Shown: piece after piece, positions 10,350-19,855 of the stretch
How the letters are laid out: every line of letters starts with the position of its first letter
How positions within the stretch are numbered: the stretch's first letter is position 1
Origin: Cryomorphaceae bacterium
GTDB lineage: Bacteria > Bacteroidota > Bacteroidia > Flavobacteriales > Schleiferiaceae
Length of the DNA: 33,770 nt
Reading direction: 5' to 3'
NCBI GenBank assembly: GCA_013911625.1
Contig: JACESW010000002.1
Span: 1-33,770 of the forward strand
The notes under the pieces: generated by a model
Told to the model about the DNA's origin: nothing
Seen by the model: only the letters and a program-made list of their open reading frames with translations
The model's database searches: none
Program-made: the position numbers and the translations under genes

Positions 10350-10892
10350 TTACTTTTTAAATGGTAGACCAAATGCTGTTAATAATGCCTTTGCTTCCTT
10401 ATCAGTCGGAGCAGAGGTTACAAATGTGATATCCATACCACTGATACGATTTACCTTATCGATATCAATCTCTGGGAAAATGATCTGTTCAGTAACACCA
10501 AAAGTGTAGTTACCGCGACCATCAAAACCTGAAGCTTTAATACCTTGGAAATCACGAATACGCGGAAGAGATGCACTAACCAGACGGTCTAGGAATTCAT
10601 ACATCTGGTCGCCGCGCAATGTTACACGAGCACCGATAGGCATTCCTTTACGCAACTTAAAGTTACTTACATCCTTCTTAGACTTCGTTGCTACTGCTTT
10701 CTGACCTGTAATCATAGTCATTTCAGCAATCGCTTGGTCAACGAGTTTCTTATCAGCTACTGCAGCACCAATACCTTGGCTTACTACAATTTTTTCCAGC
10801 TTAGGAACCATCATGAGATTGCTGTAGTTGAATTCTTCCTTCAACTGTGCAATGATTTCCTCTCTGTACTTTGTTTTGAATCTAGGTGTCAT
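10350..10892 (-). CDS. rplE: 50S ribosomal protein L5
   Basis: L5 (uL5) binds 5S rRNA and makes a bridge to S13 in the 30S head. The 180-residue protein has the usual N-terminus ([19 protein letters not shown]), [45 protein letters not shown] and [17 protein letters not shown]. It is 5 bp from both rplX and rpsN. Confidence 0.97.
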   Translation of the reverse strand: MTPRFKTKYREEIIAQLKEEFNYSNLMMVPKLEKIVVSQGIGAAVADKKLVDQAIAEMTMITGQKAVATKSKKDVSNFKLRKGMPIGARVTLRGDQMYEFLDRLVSASLPRIRDFQGIKASGFDGRGNYTFGVTEQIIFPEIDIDKVNRISGMDITFVTSAPTDKEAKALLTAFGLPFKK

Positions 10893-10897
10893 ACTCT

Positions 10898-11218
10898 TTA
10901 TGATAATACCTCACCGGATTTTTTAGCGTAACGTACCACGTTACCGTTATCGTCAACTTTTCTTCCTACGCGAGTAGTTTCGTTTGTTGCAGGATCTATC
11001 AATGCCACATTCGAAATGTGAATTGGAGCCTCCATTTCAGCGATACCTCCCTGTGGACTAGCAGCGCTTGGCTTTTGGTGCTTCTTGATCATATTCACAC
11101 CTTCAACAACTACGCGATTCATCTTTGGAATAACACGTACGATACGACCAGTGGAGCCTTTGCTCTCACCTGCCAACACCTTTACTGTGTCTCCCTTTTT
11201 TACTTTAAACTTTGCCAT
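10898..11218 (-). CDS. rplX: 50S ribosomal protein L24
   Basis: L24 (uL24) is an assembly initiator of the 50S subunit near the tunnel exit. The 106-residue protein contains a KOW motif ([20 protein letters not shown]), then [20 protein letters not shown] and [20 protein letters not shown], all typical. It lies 20 bp after rplN and 5 bp before rplE. Confidence 0.97.
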   Translation of the reverse strand: MAKFKVKKGDTVKVLAGESKGSTGRIVRVIPKMNRVVVEGVNMIKKHQKPSAASPQGGIAEMEAPIHISNVALIDPATNETTRVGRKVDDNGNVVRYAKKSGEVLS

Positions 11219-11238
11219 TGTAATGGTTGTCTTTTAGA

Positions 11239-11607
11239 TTAAAGAACCTCTGGTGCCAATGAAACAATCTTCATGTATTGCTTGTCACGCAATTCACGCG
11301 CAACAGGACCAAATACACGAGTCCCTTTCATTTCACCACCTGCGTTCAATAATACACATGCGTTGTCGTCAAATCTGATGTATGAACCATCAGGACGACG
11401 AACTTCTTTCTTTACTCGAACAACTACCGCTGTACTCACTTCACCTTTCTTCGCAGAACCTGCAGGAGTTGAATCCTTAACAGTTACTACGATCTTGTCA
11501 CCTACGCTAGCGTATCTTCTCTTTGTACCTCCCAATACACGGATTACCAAAACCTCTTTGGCACCTGTATTGTCTGCTACTCTTAATCTTGATTCTGTTT
11601 GTACCAT
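11239..11607 (-). CDS. rplN: 50S ribosomal protein L14
   Basis: L14 (uL14) lies at the subunit interface and takes part in bridge B8. The 122-residue protein matches the family length exactly. It has [20 protein letters not shown], the basic [20 protein letters not shown], and the C-terminal [20 protein letters not shown] followed by VSLAPEVL. It starts 2 bp after rpsQ. Confidence 0.97.
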   Translation of the reverse strand: MVQTESRLRVADNTGAKEVLVIRVLGGTKRRYASVGDKIVVTVKDSTPAGSAKKGEVSTAVVVRVKKEVRRPDGSYIRFDDNACVLLNAGGEMKGTRVFGPVARELRDKQYMKIVSLAPEVL

Positions 11608-11609
11608 GA

Positions 11610-11870
11610 TTATTTAGCTCTTTCGATAACTTCAACAACTCTCCAGTTCTTAGTCTTTGAGAGCGGTCTAGTTTCCATAATTCTTACTGTGTCCCCAGTG
11701 TTACAGTCGTTTGCCTCATCATGAGCATGGAATTTGCTCGTGAACTTTACGAACTTACCGTACTTAGGGTGCTTTACTTTACGCTCGACCTTCACTACAA
11801 CCGACTTATCCATCTTGTTGCTAGCTACTACGCCGATACGCTCTTTACGCAAGTTTCTTGTATTCTCCAT
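11610..11870 (-). CDS. rpsQ: 30S ribosomal protein S17
   Basis: S17 (uS17) is an early-binding 30S protein with an OB fold. The 86-residue protein contains [40 protein letters not shown] and the signature [20 protein letters not shown]. It follows rpmC by 5 bp and precedes rplN by 2 bp. Confidence 0.97.
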   Translation of the reverse strand: MENTRNLRKERIGVVASNKMDKSVVVKVERKVKHPKYGKFVKFTSKFHAHDEANDCNTGDTVRIMETRPLSKTKNWRVVEVIERAK

Positions 11871-11875
11871 GATAC

Positions 11876-12070
11876 TTATTCTTCTGCTGAGCGAGAGCTC
11901 AATTCAGTGCTCAAACGAGCAATAATTCTTCTAGCTACACGAATCTGTAAAGGGTTCTCAAGAGGACTCAACGTGTGAGTCAACTTCATATTCGTATAGT
12001 TTGCTTTTTCTTCAGCAAGACGCTCTGCCAATTCAGCAGTGGTCAATTCTTTAATCTCGTTGTACTTCAT
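11876..12070 (-). CDS. rpmC: 50S ribosomal protein L29
   Basis: L29 (uL29) is a two-helix protein at the tunnel exit, next to the signal recognition particle and trigger factor docking site. The 64-residue protein begins [20 protein letters not shown] and has the usual second helix [20 protein letters not shown]. It lies 13 bp after rplP and 5 bp before rpsQ. Confidence 0.96.
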   Translation of the reverse strand: MKYNEIKELTTAELAERLAEEKANYTNMKLTHTLSPLENPLQIRVARRIIARLSTELSSRSAEE

Positions 12071-12083
12071 GACTTACTAAATA

Positions 12084-12503
12084 TTAGCCTTGTAGATCTC
12101 TACGGATTACAAACTTGGTACGTACCGGAAGCTTTTGAGCTGCAAGACGCAATGCCTCTTGTGCTACTTCTAGTGGAATACCGTCCATCTCAAACATGAT
12201 ACGACCTGGTTTAACAACTGCAGCATAGTATTCTACACCACCTTTACCTTTACCCATACGTACCTCTAATGGTTTCTTCGTGATTGGCTTGTCAGGGAAA
12301 ATGCGAATCCACATCTGACCTTCACGCTTCATGTAACGAGTAGCTGCAATACGAGCTGCCTCAATCTGACGAGCAGTGATCCACTTAGAGTCCAATGACT
12401 TTAATCCGTAAGAACCATAAGTCAATTGAGCACCACGCTGAGCGTTTCCTTTCATACGGCCTTTAAAGACCTTTCTATGCTTTGTGCGTTTTGGCTGTAA
12501 CAT
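12084..12503 (-). CDS. rplP: 50S ribosomal protein L16
   Basis: L16 (uL16) positions A-site tRNA near the peptidyl-transferase centre. The 139-residue protein begins [20 protein letters not shown] and contains [20 protein letters not shown], the conserved loop [20 protein letters not shown], and [17 protein letters not shown]. It lies 9 bp after rpsC and 13 bp before rpmC. Confidence 0.97.
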   Translation of the reverse strand: MLQPKRTKHRKVFKGRMKGNAQRGAQLTYGSYGLKSLDSKWITARQIEAARIAATRYMKREGQMWIRIFPDKPITKKPLEVRMGKGKGGVEYYAAVVKPGRIMFEMDGIPLEVAQEALRLAAQKLPVRTKFVIRRDLQG

Positions 12504-12512
12504 CTCTTACTA

Positions 12513-13217
12513 TTATTTGCGGTTGTTGCGCTTTCCACGACCACGGCCACCACCAGACTTAGTAGTACCTAGCTGGTTGCTTAGATCGCGCTTACCATAA
12601 ACTTCACCTTTCATGATCCACACCTTGATACCAAGACGACCGTAAGTCGTATGTGCTTCACTCAGGTGATAATCAATATCTGCACGGAATGTACTCAATG
12701 GAGTACGTCCGTCCTTGTACATTTCAGAACGAGCCATCTCAGCACCATTTACACGACCAGAGATCAATACTTTGATTCCTTCAGCACCCATACGCATTGC
12801 AGCGCTGATTGCCATTTTAATCGCACGACGGTGGCTTACACGACCCTCAATCTGACGAGCAATTGAATCTGCTACAAGCTTTGCATCTAATTCTGGACGC
12901 TTAATCTCGTAGATGTTGATCTGAACTTCCTTTCCAGTAAGTTTTTTCAACTCTTCTTTCAACTTGTCTACCTCTTGTCCACCTTTACCAATGATTACAC
13001 CTGGACGAGCAGTTGTAATGGTAACTGTTACAAGACGCAGAGTGCGCTCGATGATGATTCTACTGATGCTCGCCTTCGTTAGACGTGCGTACAAGTAATT
13101 TCTAATCTTGGCATCCTCAGCGATTTTTTCGCCATAATTACGACCGCCATACCACTGGCTGTCCCAGCCACGGATGATACCTAGTCTATTGCCAATAGGG
13201 TTGGTTTTTTGTCCCAT
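12513..13217 (-). CDS. rpsC: 30S ribosomal protein S3
   Basis: S3 (uS3) forms part of the mRNA entry channel and its helicase activity. The 234-residue protein starts [20 protein letters not shown]. It has a KH domain with the GXXG loop in [20 protein letters not shown] and a C-terminal domain with [20 protein letters not shown]. It ends in a Gly/Arg/Asn-rich tail. It follows rplV by 10 bp and precedes rplP by 9 bp. Confidence 0.97.
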   Translation of the reverse strand: MGQKTNPIGNRLGIIRGWDSQWYGGRNYGEKIAEDAKIRNYLYARLTKASISRIIIERTLRLVTVTITTARPGVIIGKGGQEVDKLKEELKKLTGKEVQINIYEIKRPELDAKLVADSIARQIEGRVSHRRAIKMAISAAMRMGAEGIKVLISGRVNGAEMARSEMYKDGRTPLSTFRADIDYHLSEAHTTYGRLGIKVWIMKGEVYGKRDLSNQLGTTKSGGGRGRGKRNNRK

Positions 13218-13227
13218 CTTTCCCTGA

Positions 13228-13626
13228 TTATGATTCTTTACTACCTACGATTAATGTCACATGGTTGCTACGCTTGCGAATGCGGTGCGCACGACCTTGT
13301 GGAGCAGCCTGGATACGCTTAAGCATACGGCCTCCATCAACATTAATCTCTTTAACTACCAACCCAGCCTCTTCTAGATTCGCTCCTTCGTTTTTCGCTT
13401 GCCAGTTCGCAATCGCGCTTAGCAAGAGTTTTTCCAAACGGATTGAAGCTTCCTTCGGGCTGTACTTCAAGATGGCCAATGCCTTCTCAACCTCTACGCC
13501 ACGAATCTGGTCTGCAACCAAACGCATTTTACGCGGAGACGTTGGGCAATCGTTAAGCTTGGCAATCGCAATTGCTTTCTTCGCTGCCTTGAGCGCTTCA
13601 GCTGCTTGTCTTTTTCTAGCTCCCAT
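13228..13626 (-). CDS. rplV: 50S ribosomal protein L22
   Basis: L22 (uL22) lines the nascent-chain tunnel with its long beta-hairpin. The 132-residue protein has [40 protein letters not shown], and the hairpin region [20 protein letters not shown] followed by NHVTLIVG. The hairpin is where macrolide-resistance changes occur in other species; I see nothing unusual there. It lies 5 bp after rpsS. Confidence 0.97.
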   Translation of the reverse strand: MGARKRQAAEALKAAKKAIAIAKLNDCPTSPRKMRLVADQIRGVEVEKALAILKYSPKEASIRLEKLLLSAIANWQAKNEGANLEEAGLVVKEINVDGGRMLKRIQAAPQGRAHRIRKRSNHVTLIVGSKES

Positions 13627-13631
13627 CTCTA

Positions 13632-13898
13632 TTATTTCTTATTCTTACCGTGACCGCGGAAGTTACGCGTCGGTGAAAATTCACCCAGTTTATGACCTAC
13701 CATGTTTTCAGTCACATATACTGGTACAAATGTTTTTCCATTGTGAACACCAATTGTCTGACCAACGAAATCCGGAGAAATCATTGAAGCGCGTGACCAA
13801 GTTTTGATCACTGTGTTCTTTCCACTTTCTACATTAGCTAGAACTTTCTTTTCTAGTTTGTAGTGGATATAAGGTCCTTTTTTAAGCGAACGTGCCAT
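13632..13898 (-). CDS. rpsS: 30S ribosomal protein S19
   Basis: S19 (uS19) is in the 30S head with S13. The 88-residue protein shows [39 protein letters not shown] and the signature [19 protein letters not shown]. Length and order (11 bp after rplB, 5 bp before rplV) are standard. Confidence 0.97.
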   Translation of the reverse strand: MARSLKKGPYIHYKLEKKVLANVESGKNTVIKTWSRASMISPDFVGQTIGVHNGKTFVPVYVTENMVGHKLGEFSPTRNFRGHGKNKK

Positions 13899-13909
13899 AT
13901 ACTTTCAGA

Positions 13910-14734
<825 letters not shown>

Positions 14735-14739
14735 TGGAT

Positions 14740-15030
14740 TTAAATATTACCGTATAGATCGATTGTTTCACCGCTTACTACCTTCACTAAGGCTTTTTTG
14801 TAAGCAGGCTTTCTACCGCGTACCAAACCAGCTTTTGTATACTTGGTTTGGAACTTAGCAGGCACAATCGCAGTGCGTACGGTTTCAACATTAACACCGT
14901 AGAACTCCTCTACGGCTTTCTTAATTTCAACTTTATTAGCAGAACGAGCTACCTCAAAAGCGTACACATTTAAGTCTTCGCTTTGTGCGGTTGCTTTCTC
15001 TGTAATGATTGGTTTAATCAGAATACTCAT
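14740..15030 (-). CDS. rplW: 50S ribosomal protein L23
   Basis: L23 (uL23) sits at the tunnel exit and binds trigger factor and the signal recognition particle. The 96-residue protein has [52 protein letters not shown] and the basic [17 protein letters not shown]. It follows rplD by 7 bp. Confidence 0.96.
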   Translation of the reverse strand: MSILIKPIITEKATAQSEDLNVYAFEVARSANKVEIKKAVEEFYGVNVETVRTAIVPAKFQTKYTKAGLVRGRKPAYKKALVKVVSGETIDLYGNI

Positions 15031-15037
15031 AGCTCAA

Positions 15038-15664
15038 TTAGCTTAAAATAGCTGTTACTTTCTCAACCGCACCCTCCGACATCACTACTGCTGAAGCATT
15101 CATAATATCGTAAGTACTTAATTCTGAACAGTTTACAACTTTAACCCCTGTTAGATTGCGGGATGACAAATATACATTTTTATCGTAATCACCTACTACG
15201 AATAATGACTTTTTCTCATTGAGGCCCAATGCACTAAGCACTGACAAGAATGACTTGGTCTTTGGAGCTTCGAACGTAAAGTTCTCAACTACAGTAAGAG
15301 CATCACCCTTAGCTTTCATCGAAAGTGCTGAACGGCGAGCCAATTGCTTCACCTTTTTATTCAACTTAAAGCCATAGTTACGAGGACGCGGACCAAATAC
15401 AGTACCACCACCACGCTGGATAGGAGAACGCATAGAACCTGCACGAGCGCCTCCAGTACCTTTCTGCTTGTGGTGCTTTTTAGTCGTACGATTGATCTCG
15501 CCTCTTTCCTTAGACTTGTGAGTCCCCTGACGCGCATTAGCCAAGAACTGCTTTACGTCCAAGTAAATGCTGTGCTCATTCGGCTCTACGCCAAATACAG
15601 AAGCGTCTAACTTAACGCTTTTGCCGGTTTCTTTACCGTTGATATCTACTACCTTGAATTCCAT
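15038..15664 (-). CDS. rplD: 50S ribosomal protein L4
   Basis: L4 (uL4) lines the exit tunnel and in E. coli also represses the S10 operon. The 208-residue protein has QFLANARQGTHKSKERGEIN, then the conserved loop KQKGTGGARAGSMRSPIQRG and GGGTVFGPRPRNYGFKLNKK, followed by a globular C-terminus with LNEKKSLFVVGDYDKNVYLS. Its ATG shares one base with the rplC stop (TAATG), so translation is probably coupled. Confidence 0.97.
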   Translation of the reverse strand: MEFKVVDINGKETGKSVKLDASVFGVEPNEHSIYLDVKQFLANARQGTHKSKERGEINRTTKKHHKQKGTGGARAGSMRSPIQRGGGTVFGPRPRNYGFKLNKKVKQLARRSALSMKAKGDALTVVENFTFEAPKTKSFLSVLSALGLNEKKSLFVVGDYDKNVYLSSRNLTGVKVVNCSELSTYDIMNASAVVMSEGAVEKVTAILS

Positions 15665-16281
15665 TACTTCTCAATAATTACAGTTGAATTCTTAGCTCCA
15701 GGAACGGAACCTTTAACTACGAGCAAGTTTTTCTCTGCATCTACTTTCAAAACCTGTAGGTTCTGCACTTTTGCACGCTTGCCACCCATGCGACCAGCCA
15801 TACGCATACCCTTGAATACGCGCGATGGATCTGAACCCGCACCAATCGAACCCGGTGCACGTAGACGGTTGTGCTGACCGTGAGTCGCCTGACCCACACC
15901 CGCAAAGCCGTGACGCTTTACTACACCTTGGAAACCTTTACCCTTAGAAGTACCGACAACATCTACGAAGCCGCCCTCCTCGAATAAATCAACAGTGAGC
16001 ACTTGACCCAACTGCAGCTCCCCATCGAAGTCTGTGAATTCTACTAGTTTTCTCTTGGCAGAGGTACCTGCTTTTTGTACGTGCCCTTTCAATGCTTTAG
16101 AGGTATTCTTATCCTTTGCCTCTCCCCAACCTAGTTGGATAGCATTGTAACCATCGACATCTTCAGTTTTCACCTGAGTAACTACACATGGACCTACTTC
16201 TAGTACAGTACATGGCAAGTTCTTACCCTCTGGGCTGAAAATGCTGGTCATTCCGACTTTTTTACCAATTAATCCTGGCAT
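15664..16281 (-). CDS. rplC: 50S ribosomal protein L3
   Basis: L3 (uL3) starts 50S assembly and reaches the peptidyl-transferase centre. The 205-residue protein begins [20 protein letters not shown]. It has [20 protein letters not shown] and the central extension [20 protein letters not shown], followed by [20 protein letters not shown]. It starts 31 bp after rpsJ, the longest gap between ribosomal genes in the block, and overlaps rplD by 1 nt. Confidence 0.97.
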   Translation of the reverse strand: MPGLIGKKVGMTSIFSPEGKNLPCTVLEVGPCVVTQVKTEDVDGYNAIQLGWGEAKDKNTSKALKGHVQKAGTSAKRKLVEFTDFDGELQLGQVLTVDLFEEGGFVDVVGTSKGKGFQGVVKRHGFAGVGQATHGQHNRLRAPGSIGAGSDPSRVFKGMRMAGRMGGKRAKVQNLQVLKVDAEKNLLVVKGSVPGAKNSTVIIEK

Positions 16282-16312
16282 GTTTTCTGGAATTTAATGT
16301 TTTAGTCTACTG

Positions 16313-16618
16313 TTAGACCTTGATTTCTACTTCTACACCACTCGGCAACTCTAACTTCATCAAAGCGTCAATGGTCTTTGACGAAGAAGAGTAGATATCC
16401 AACAGACGCTTATAATTGCTCAGTTGGAACTGCTCGCGTGATTTCTTGTTTACGTGTGGTGAGCGGAGCACCGTGTAAATGCGCTTGTTCGTTGGCAACG
16501 GAATAGGACCGTTAACAACTGCGCCGGTACTCTTCACAGTCTTAACAATCTTCTCAGCAGACTTATCTACTAAGTTGTGATCGTAAGATTTAAGCTTGAT
16601 GCGAATTTTTTGACTCAT
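16313..16618 (-). CDS. rpsJ: 30S ribosomal protein S10
   Basis: S10 (uS10) is in the 30S head and also serves as NusE in transcription antitermination. The 101-residue protein contains [20 protein letters not shown], the signature [20 protein letters not shown], and [20 protein letters not shown]. It directly follows fusA by 12 bp with no tuf gene between them, a Bacteroidota-type arrangement. Confidence 0.97.
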   Translation of the reverse strand: MSQKIRIKLKSYDHNLVDKSAEKIVKTVKSTGAVVNGPIPLPTNKRIYTVLRSPHVNKKSREQFQLSNYKRLLDIYSSSSKTIDALMKLELPSGVEVEIKV

Positions 16619-16630
16619 TGTAGTCTATTA

Positions 16631-18736
16631 TTAAGCTTTTGATTCTTCAATTACTTTCTCTGAAATGTTCGATGGTGTTTCTGCGTAGTGCGAGAACACC
16701 ATAGTAGATGCAGCACGACCAGAACTCAACGTACGCAATGTTGTCACGTAACCGAACATTTCTGATAGAGGTACATCCGCCTTAATAACCTTGGCGTTGT
16801 TACGATCAGACATGTCATTTACTTGACCACGACGACGATTCAAATCACCAACGATATCACCCATATACTCTTCTGGAGTAACTACCTCTAGCTTCATGAT
16901 TGGCTCCATGATAACCGGATTAGCTTTCTTTGCGCTTTCTTTGAAACCGAGCTTAGCTGCCAATTCGAAAGACAACTGATCAGAATCCACAGGGTGGAAA
17001 GAACCGTCTTTCAAAACAACCTTCACAGAATCAACATTAAAGCCAGCCAATGGACCATTAACCATCGCCGCCTTGAAGCCGCTCTCAACCGAAGGCACAA
17101 ATTCACGTGGAACGTTACCACCCTTAATTTGGTTTACGAATTGAAGACCTTCACCTTCAAAGTCAGCATCAACTGGAGAAATATCGAAGATGATATCTGC
17201 GAATTTACCACGACCACCCGTTTGCTTCTTGTAAACCTCACGGTGGTTAGCAGTGCCGTTCAAGGCTTCTTTGTACTCAACTTGTGGCTCACCTACGTTC
17301 ACCTCAACCTTGAATTCACGTCTCATACGATCAATCAAGATATCCAAGTGAAGCTCACCCATACCTGAGATAATCGTTTGTCCTGAAGCTTCGTCAGTTT
17401 GAACACGGAAGGTTGGATCTTCTTCAGATAGTTTTGCTAAAGCAGTACCCATCTTATCTACATCCGCCTTTGATTTAGGCTCAACCGCGATACCAATAAC
17501 TGGCTCTGGGAAGGTCATGGACTCAAGTACGATCGGTGCTTTCTCGTCACAAAGCGTATCACCAGTACGGATATCTTTGAAACCTACACCGGCACCGATA
17601 TCACCAGCTGTAATCTGATCGATCGGCTGTTGCTTGTTGGAATGCATTTGGAAGATACGAGAGATACGCTCTTTTTTACCTGAACGAGTGTTCTTAACGT
17701 AAGAACCTGCATCAAGCGCACCAGAGTAAACGCGGAAGAAACACAAACGACCAACGAACGGGTCAGTTGCAATCTTAAATGCCAAAGCAGAAAATGGTTC
17801 CTCCACAGAAGGCTTGCGTGAATCCGCATCGCCTGTATCTGGGTTTGTACCTTCAATTGCTTCTACATCTAATGGAGACGGCAAGTAACGCATCACTGCG
17901 TCCAACATAGCCTGAACACCTTTATTCTTAAATGCAGAACCACACATCATAGGAATGATGCTCATATCAATAGTTGCAGCACGCAGTGCAGCAATGATCT
18001 CATCTTCAGTAATGCTGTCCTCGTCCTCGAAGAATTTCTCCATCAAGTTCTCGTCGTATTCAGCAACGGCTTCAATAAGTTCAGCACGCTTCTCGTCTAC
18101 AGTATCTACTAGATCGCTAGGAATTTCGATTTCTTCGTAAGTCATCCCCATATCCTCTTCATTCCAAACGATGGCTTTCTTGCTGATCAAATCAACCACA
18201 CCTTTGAAATCCATTTCGTCACCAATTGGCACTTGAAGAGCAACTGGGTTACCACCCAACATTTCTTTTACCTGACGACAAACATTGAAGAAGTCAGAAC
18301 CTTGACGATCCATTTTATTCACGAAACCTAGACGTGGCACACGGTACTTGTCCGCTTGACGCCATACCGTTTCAGATTGTGGCTCAACACCATCAACCGC
18401 CGAGAACAATGCAACAACACCGTCCAATACACGCAATGAACGCTCTACCTCCACGGTAAAGTCAACGTGTCCAGGAGTATCAATAATATTAATCGCATAT
18501 GTCTTACCAGCGTACGGCCACTCACAGTGCGTAGCCGCTGAAGTAATGGTAATACCACGCTCTTGCTCTTGCTCCATCCAGTCCATGGTTGCAGCACCAT
18601 CGTGTACCTCACCAATCTTGTGACTTACACCAGTGTAGTAAAGAATACGTTCAGTAGTAGTGGTCTTACCCGCATCAATGTGTGCTGCAATTCCAATATT
18701 ACGTGTGTACGTTAAGTCTCTATTTCCTTTTGCCAT
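16631..18736 (-). CDS. fusA: Translation elongation factor G
   Basis: EF-G is the GTPase that drives ribosomal translocation and, with RRF, recycling. The 701-residue protein is full length. The G domain has the P-loop [16 protein letters not shown] (residues 17-32), switch region [33 protein letters not shown] and [11 protein letters not shown]. Domains II to V follow, including [19 protein letters not shown] in domain IV and [17 protein letters not shown] in domain V. It lies between rpsG (11 bp) and rpsJ (12 bp). Because it sits inside the ribosomal operon and keeps the full-length domain set, I take it as the housekeeping copy. Confidence 0.98.
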   Translation of the reverse strand: MAKGNRDLTYTRNIGIAAHIDAGKTTTTERILYYTGVSHKIGEVHDGAATMDWMEQEQERGITITSAATHCEWPYAGKTYAINIIDTPGHVDFTVEVERSLRVLDGVVALFSAVDGVEPQSETVWRQADKYRVPRLGFVNKMDRQGSDFFNVCRQVKEMLGGNPVALQVPIGDEMDFKGVVDLISKKAIVWNEEDMGMTYEEIEIPSDLVDTVDEKRAELIEAVAEYDENLMEKFFEDEDSITEDEIIAALRAATIDMSIIPMMCGSAFKNKGVQAMLDAVMRYLPSPLDVEAIEGTNPDTGDADSRKPSVEEPFSALAFKIATDPFVGRLCFFRVYSGALDAGSYVKNTRSGKKERISRIFQMHSNKQQPIDQITAGDIGAGVGFKDIRTGDTLCDEKAPIVLESMTFPEPVIGIAVEPKSKADVDKMGTALAKLSEEDPTFRVQTDEASGQTIISGMGELHLDILIDRMRREFKVEVNVGEPQVEYKEALNGTANHREVYKKQTGGRGKFADIIFDISPVDADFEGEGLQFVNQIKGGNVPREFVPSVESGFKAAMVNGPLAGFNVDSVKVVLKDGSFHPVDSDQLSFELAAKLGFKESAKKANPVIMEPIMKLEVVTPEEYMGDIVGDLNRRRGQVNDMSDRNNAKVIKADVPLSEMFGYVTTLRTLSSGRAASTMVFSHYAETPSNISEKVIEESKA

Positions 18737-18747
18737 GATTTCGTCTA

Positions 18748-19215
18748 TTAGAATCTAAAGTGAGAGAATGCTTTATTTGCTTCAGCCATACGGTGTACCT
18801 CAGTACGCTTCTTGACTGCAGCACCTTCTTCCTTCGAAGCTGCAATGATTTCTGCAGCTAATTTCTGTGCCATTGAACGTTCGTTACGGCCACGAGCGTA
18901 AGTGATCATCCATTTCATACCTAGGGTGATTTTACGGTCTGGACGTACTTGCATCGGAATTTGGAAGTTTGCACCACCTACACGACGTGAGCGGACCTCT
19001 ACGTGTGGCATCACATTGTTGAGTGCCTCTTTCCATACTTCTAGGCCACTGCTCTCTGTTTTTTCAGAAACAATGTCAATAGCATCATAAAAGATGTTGA
19101 AGGCGATAGACTTTTTACCGTCCAACATCAAATTGTTTACAAAACGAGTTACCAGCGTATCGTTGAACTTTGGATCCGGTAGTAACGGGCGTTTTTTAGC
19201 TCTTGCTTTTCTCAT
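18748..19215 (-). CDS. rpsG: 30S ribosomal protein S7
   Basis: S7 (uS7) nucleates assembly of the 30S head. The 155-residue protein starts [20 protein letters not shown] and has [20 protein letters not shown], the beta-hairpin [20 protein letters not shown], and [20 protein letters not shown]. It follows rpsL by 22 bp and precedes fusA by 11 bp. Confidence 0.98.
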   Translation of the reverse strand: MRKARAKKRPLLPDPKFNDTLVTRFVNNLMLDGKKSIAFNIFYDAIDIVSEKTESSGLEVWKEALNNVMPHVEVRSRRVGGANFQIPMQVRPDRKITLGMKWMITYARGRNERSMAQKLAAEIIAASKEEGAAVKKRTEVHRMAEANKAFSHFRF

Positions 19216-19237
19216 GAGTTCTTATCTAGAAGTGTGT

Positions 19238-19612
19238 TTATTTCTTTGGTTTCTTAGCACCGTACTTGGAGCGACGCTGAGTTCTTCCGTCTACACCGGC
19301 TGTATCGAGGGCTCCACGAACAATGTGGTAGCGAACCCCGGGAAGATCTTTAACACGACCACCACGAACAAGCACAATACTGTGTTCTTGTAGGTTGTGG
19401 CCTTCTCCTCCGATGTAGGCATTAACTTCATTTCCATTTGATAGACGCACCCTTGCCACTTTACGCATCGCCGAGTTTGGTTTTTTCGGCGTCGTTGTGT
19501 AGACACGAGTACATACACCCCTGCGTTGTGGGCAGGAATCCAGCGCAGCAGATTTACTCTTTTGTTTGATCTGTTTGCGACCTTTTCTTACAAGCTGTTG
19601 AATCGTTGGCAT
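19238..19612 (-). CDS. rpsL: 30S ribosomal protein S12
   Basis: S12 (uS12) monitors codon-anticodon pairing at the decoding centre. The 124-residue protein has [40 protein letters not shown], and [17 protein letters not shown]. The lysines at residues 43/44 and 88 (equivalent to E. coli K42/K43 and K87) are intact, so no classical streptomycin-resistance change is seen. It is the first gene of the operon, 60 bp after a good promoter. Confidence 0.98.
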   Translation of the reverse strand: MPTIQQLVRKGRKQIKQKSKSAALDSCPQRRGVCTRVYTTTPKKPNSAMRKVARVRLSNGNEVNAYIGGEGHNLQEHSIVLVRGGRVKDLPGVRYHIVRGALDTAGVDGRTQRRSKYGAKKPKK

Positions 19613-19651
19613 ACGTACCTTTTGATTTCTAGTTTATTCCAATAATCAGTT

Positions 19652-19669
19652 ACCCCATTTTTTGGGGAC
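19652..19669 (-). other. Hairpin at the expected 5' end of the rpsL-operon mRNA
   Basis: CCCCA (19653-19657) and TGGGG (19663-19667) form a 5-bp GC-rich stem around a 5-nt T loop (A loop in the minus-strand RNA). If transcription starts about 6-7 nt after the -7 box, near 19665, the hairpin would form at the very 5' end of the mRNA. That could protect it from decay. It has no T-run placed for termination. Confidence 0.4.
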
Positions 19670-19671
19670 TG

Positions 19672-19702
19672 CAAATGTAGTGATATTATCTCCAGAACCA
19701 AA
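19672..19702 (-). promoter_or_regulatory. Bacteroidota-type promoter of the rpsL ribosomal operon
   Basis: On the minus strand TTTG (complement of CAAA, 19699-19702) is followed by exactly 19 bp and then TACATTTG (complement of 19672-19679). This fits the -33 TTTG / -7 TAnnTTTG consensus of the Bacteroidota primary sigma factor at every specified position. The predicted start near 19665 leaves a leader of about 50 nt before the rpsL ATG. Confidence 0.8.
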
Positions 19703-19797
19703 CCCCTGTGTATTAAAATAATCGGCTCGTTCTGAAATAATTACGTAGGGTGTTGAAAAGAGGTCGAAAATTACCCGATTAGGTGTTGGACTTGTAC

Positions 19798-19827
19798 TTG
19801 TTTTAACGTTCCAGAAAAGTACCTTTG
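19798..19827 (+). promoter_or_regulatory. Bacteroidota-type promoter of the uvrD-DUF4290-murA operon
   Basis: TTG (19798-19800), 19 bp, then TACCTTTG (19820-19827), a full match to -7 TAnnTTTG. The predicted start near 19834 gives a leader of about 22 nt to the TTG start codon at 19856. It is divergent from the rpsL promoter; the two -33 elements are 95 bp apart. Confidence 0.75.
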
Positions 19828-19855
19828 TTGACTGTCCAATTTAACAGCATTCCCT

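Noticed and set aside
13265..13807. 180-codon open frame on the plus strand opposite rplV and rpsS
   Set aside because: It lies fully antisense to two certain ribosomal protein genes and looks like a codon-bias shadow; no recognisable protein features or promoter.
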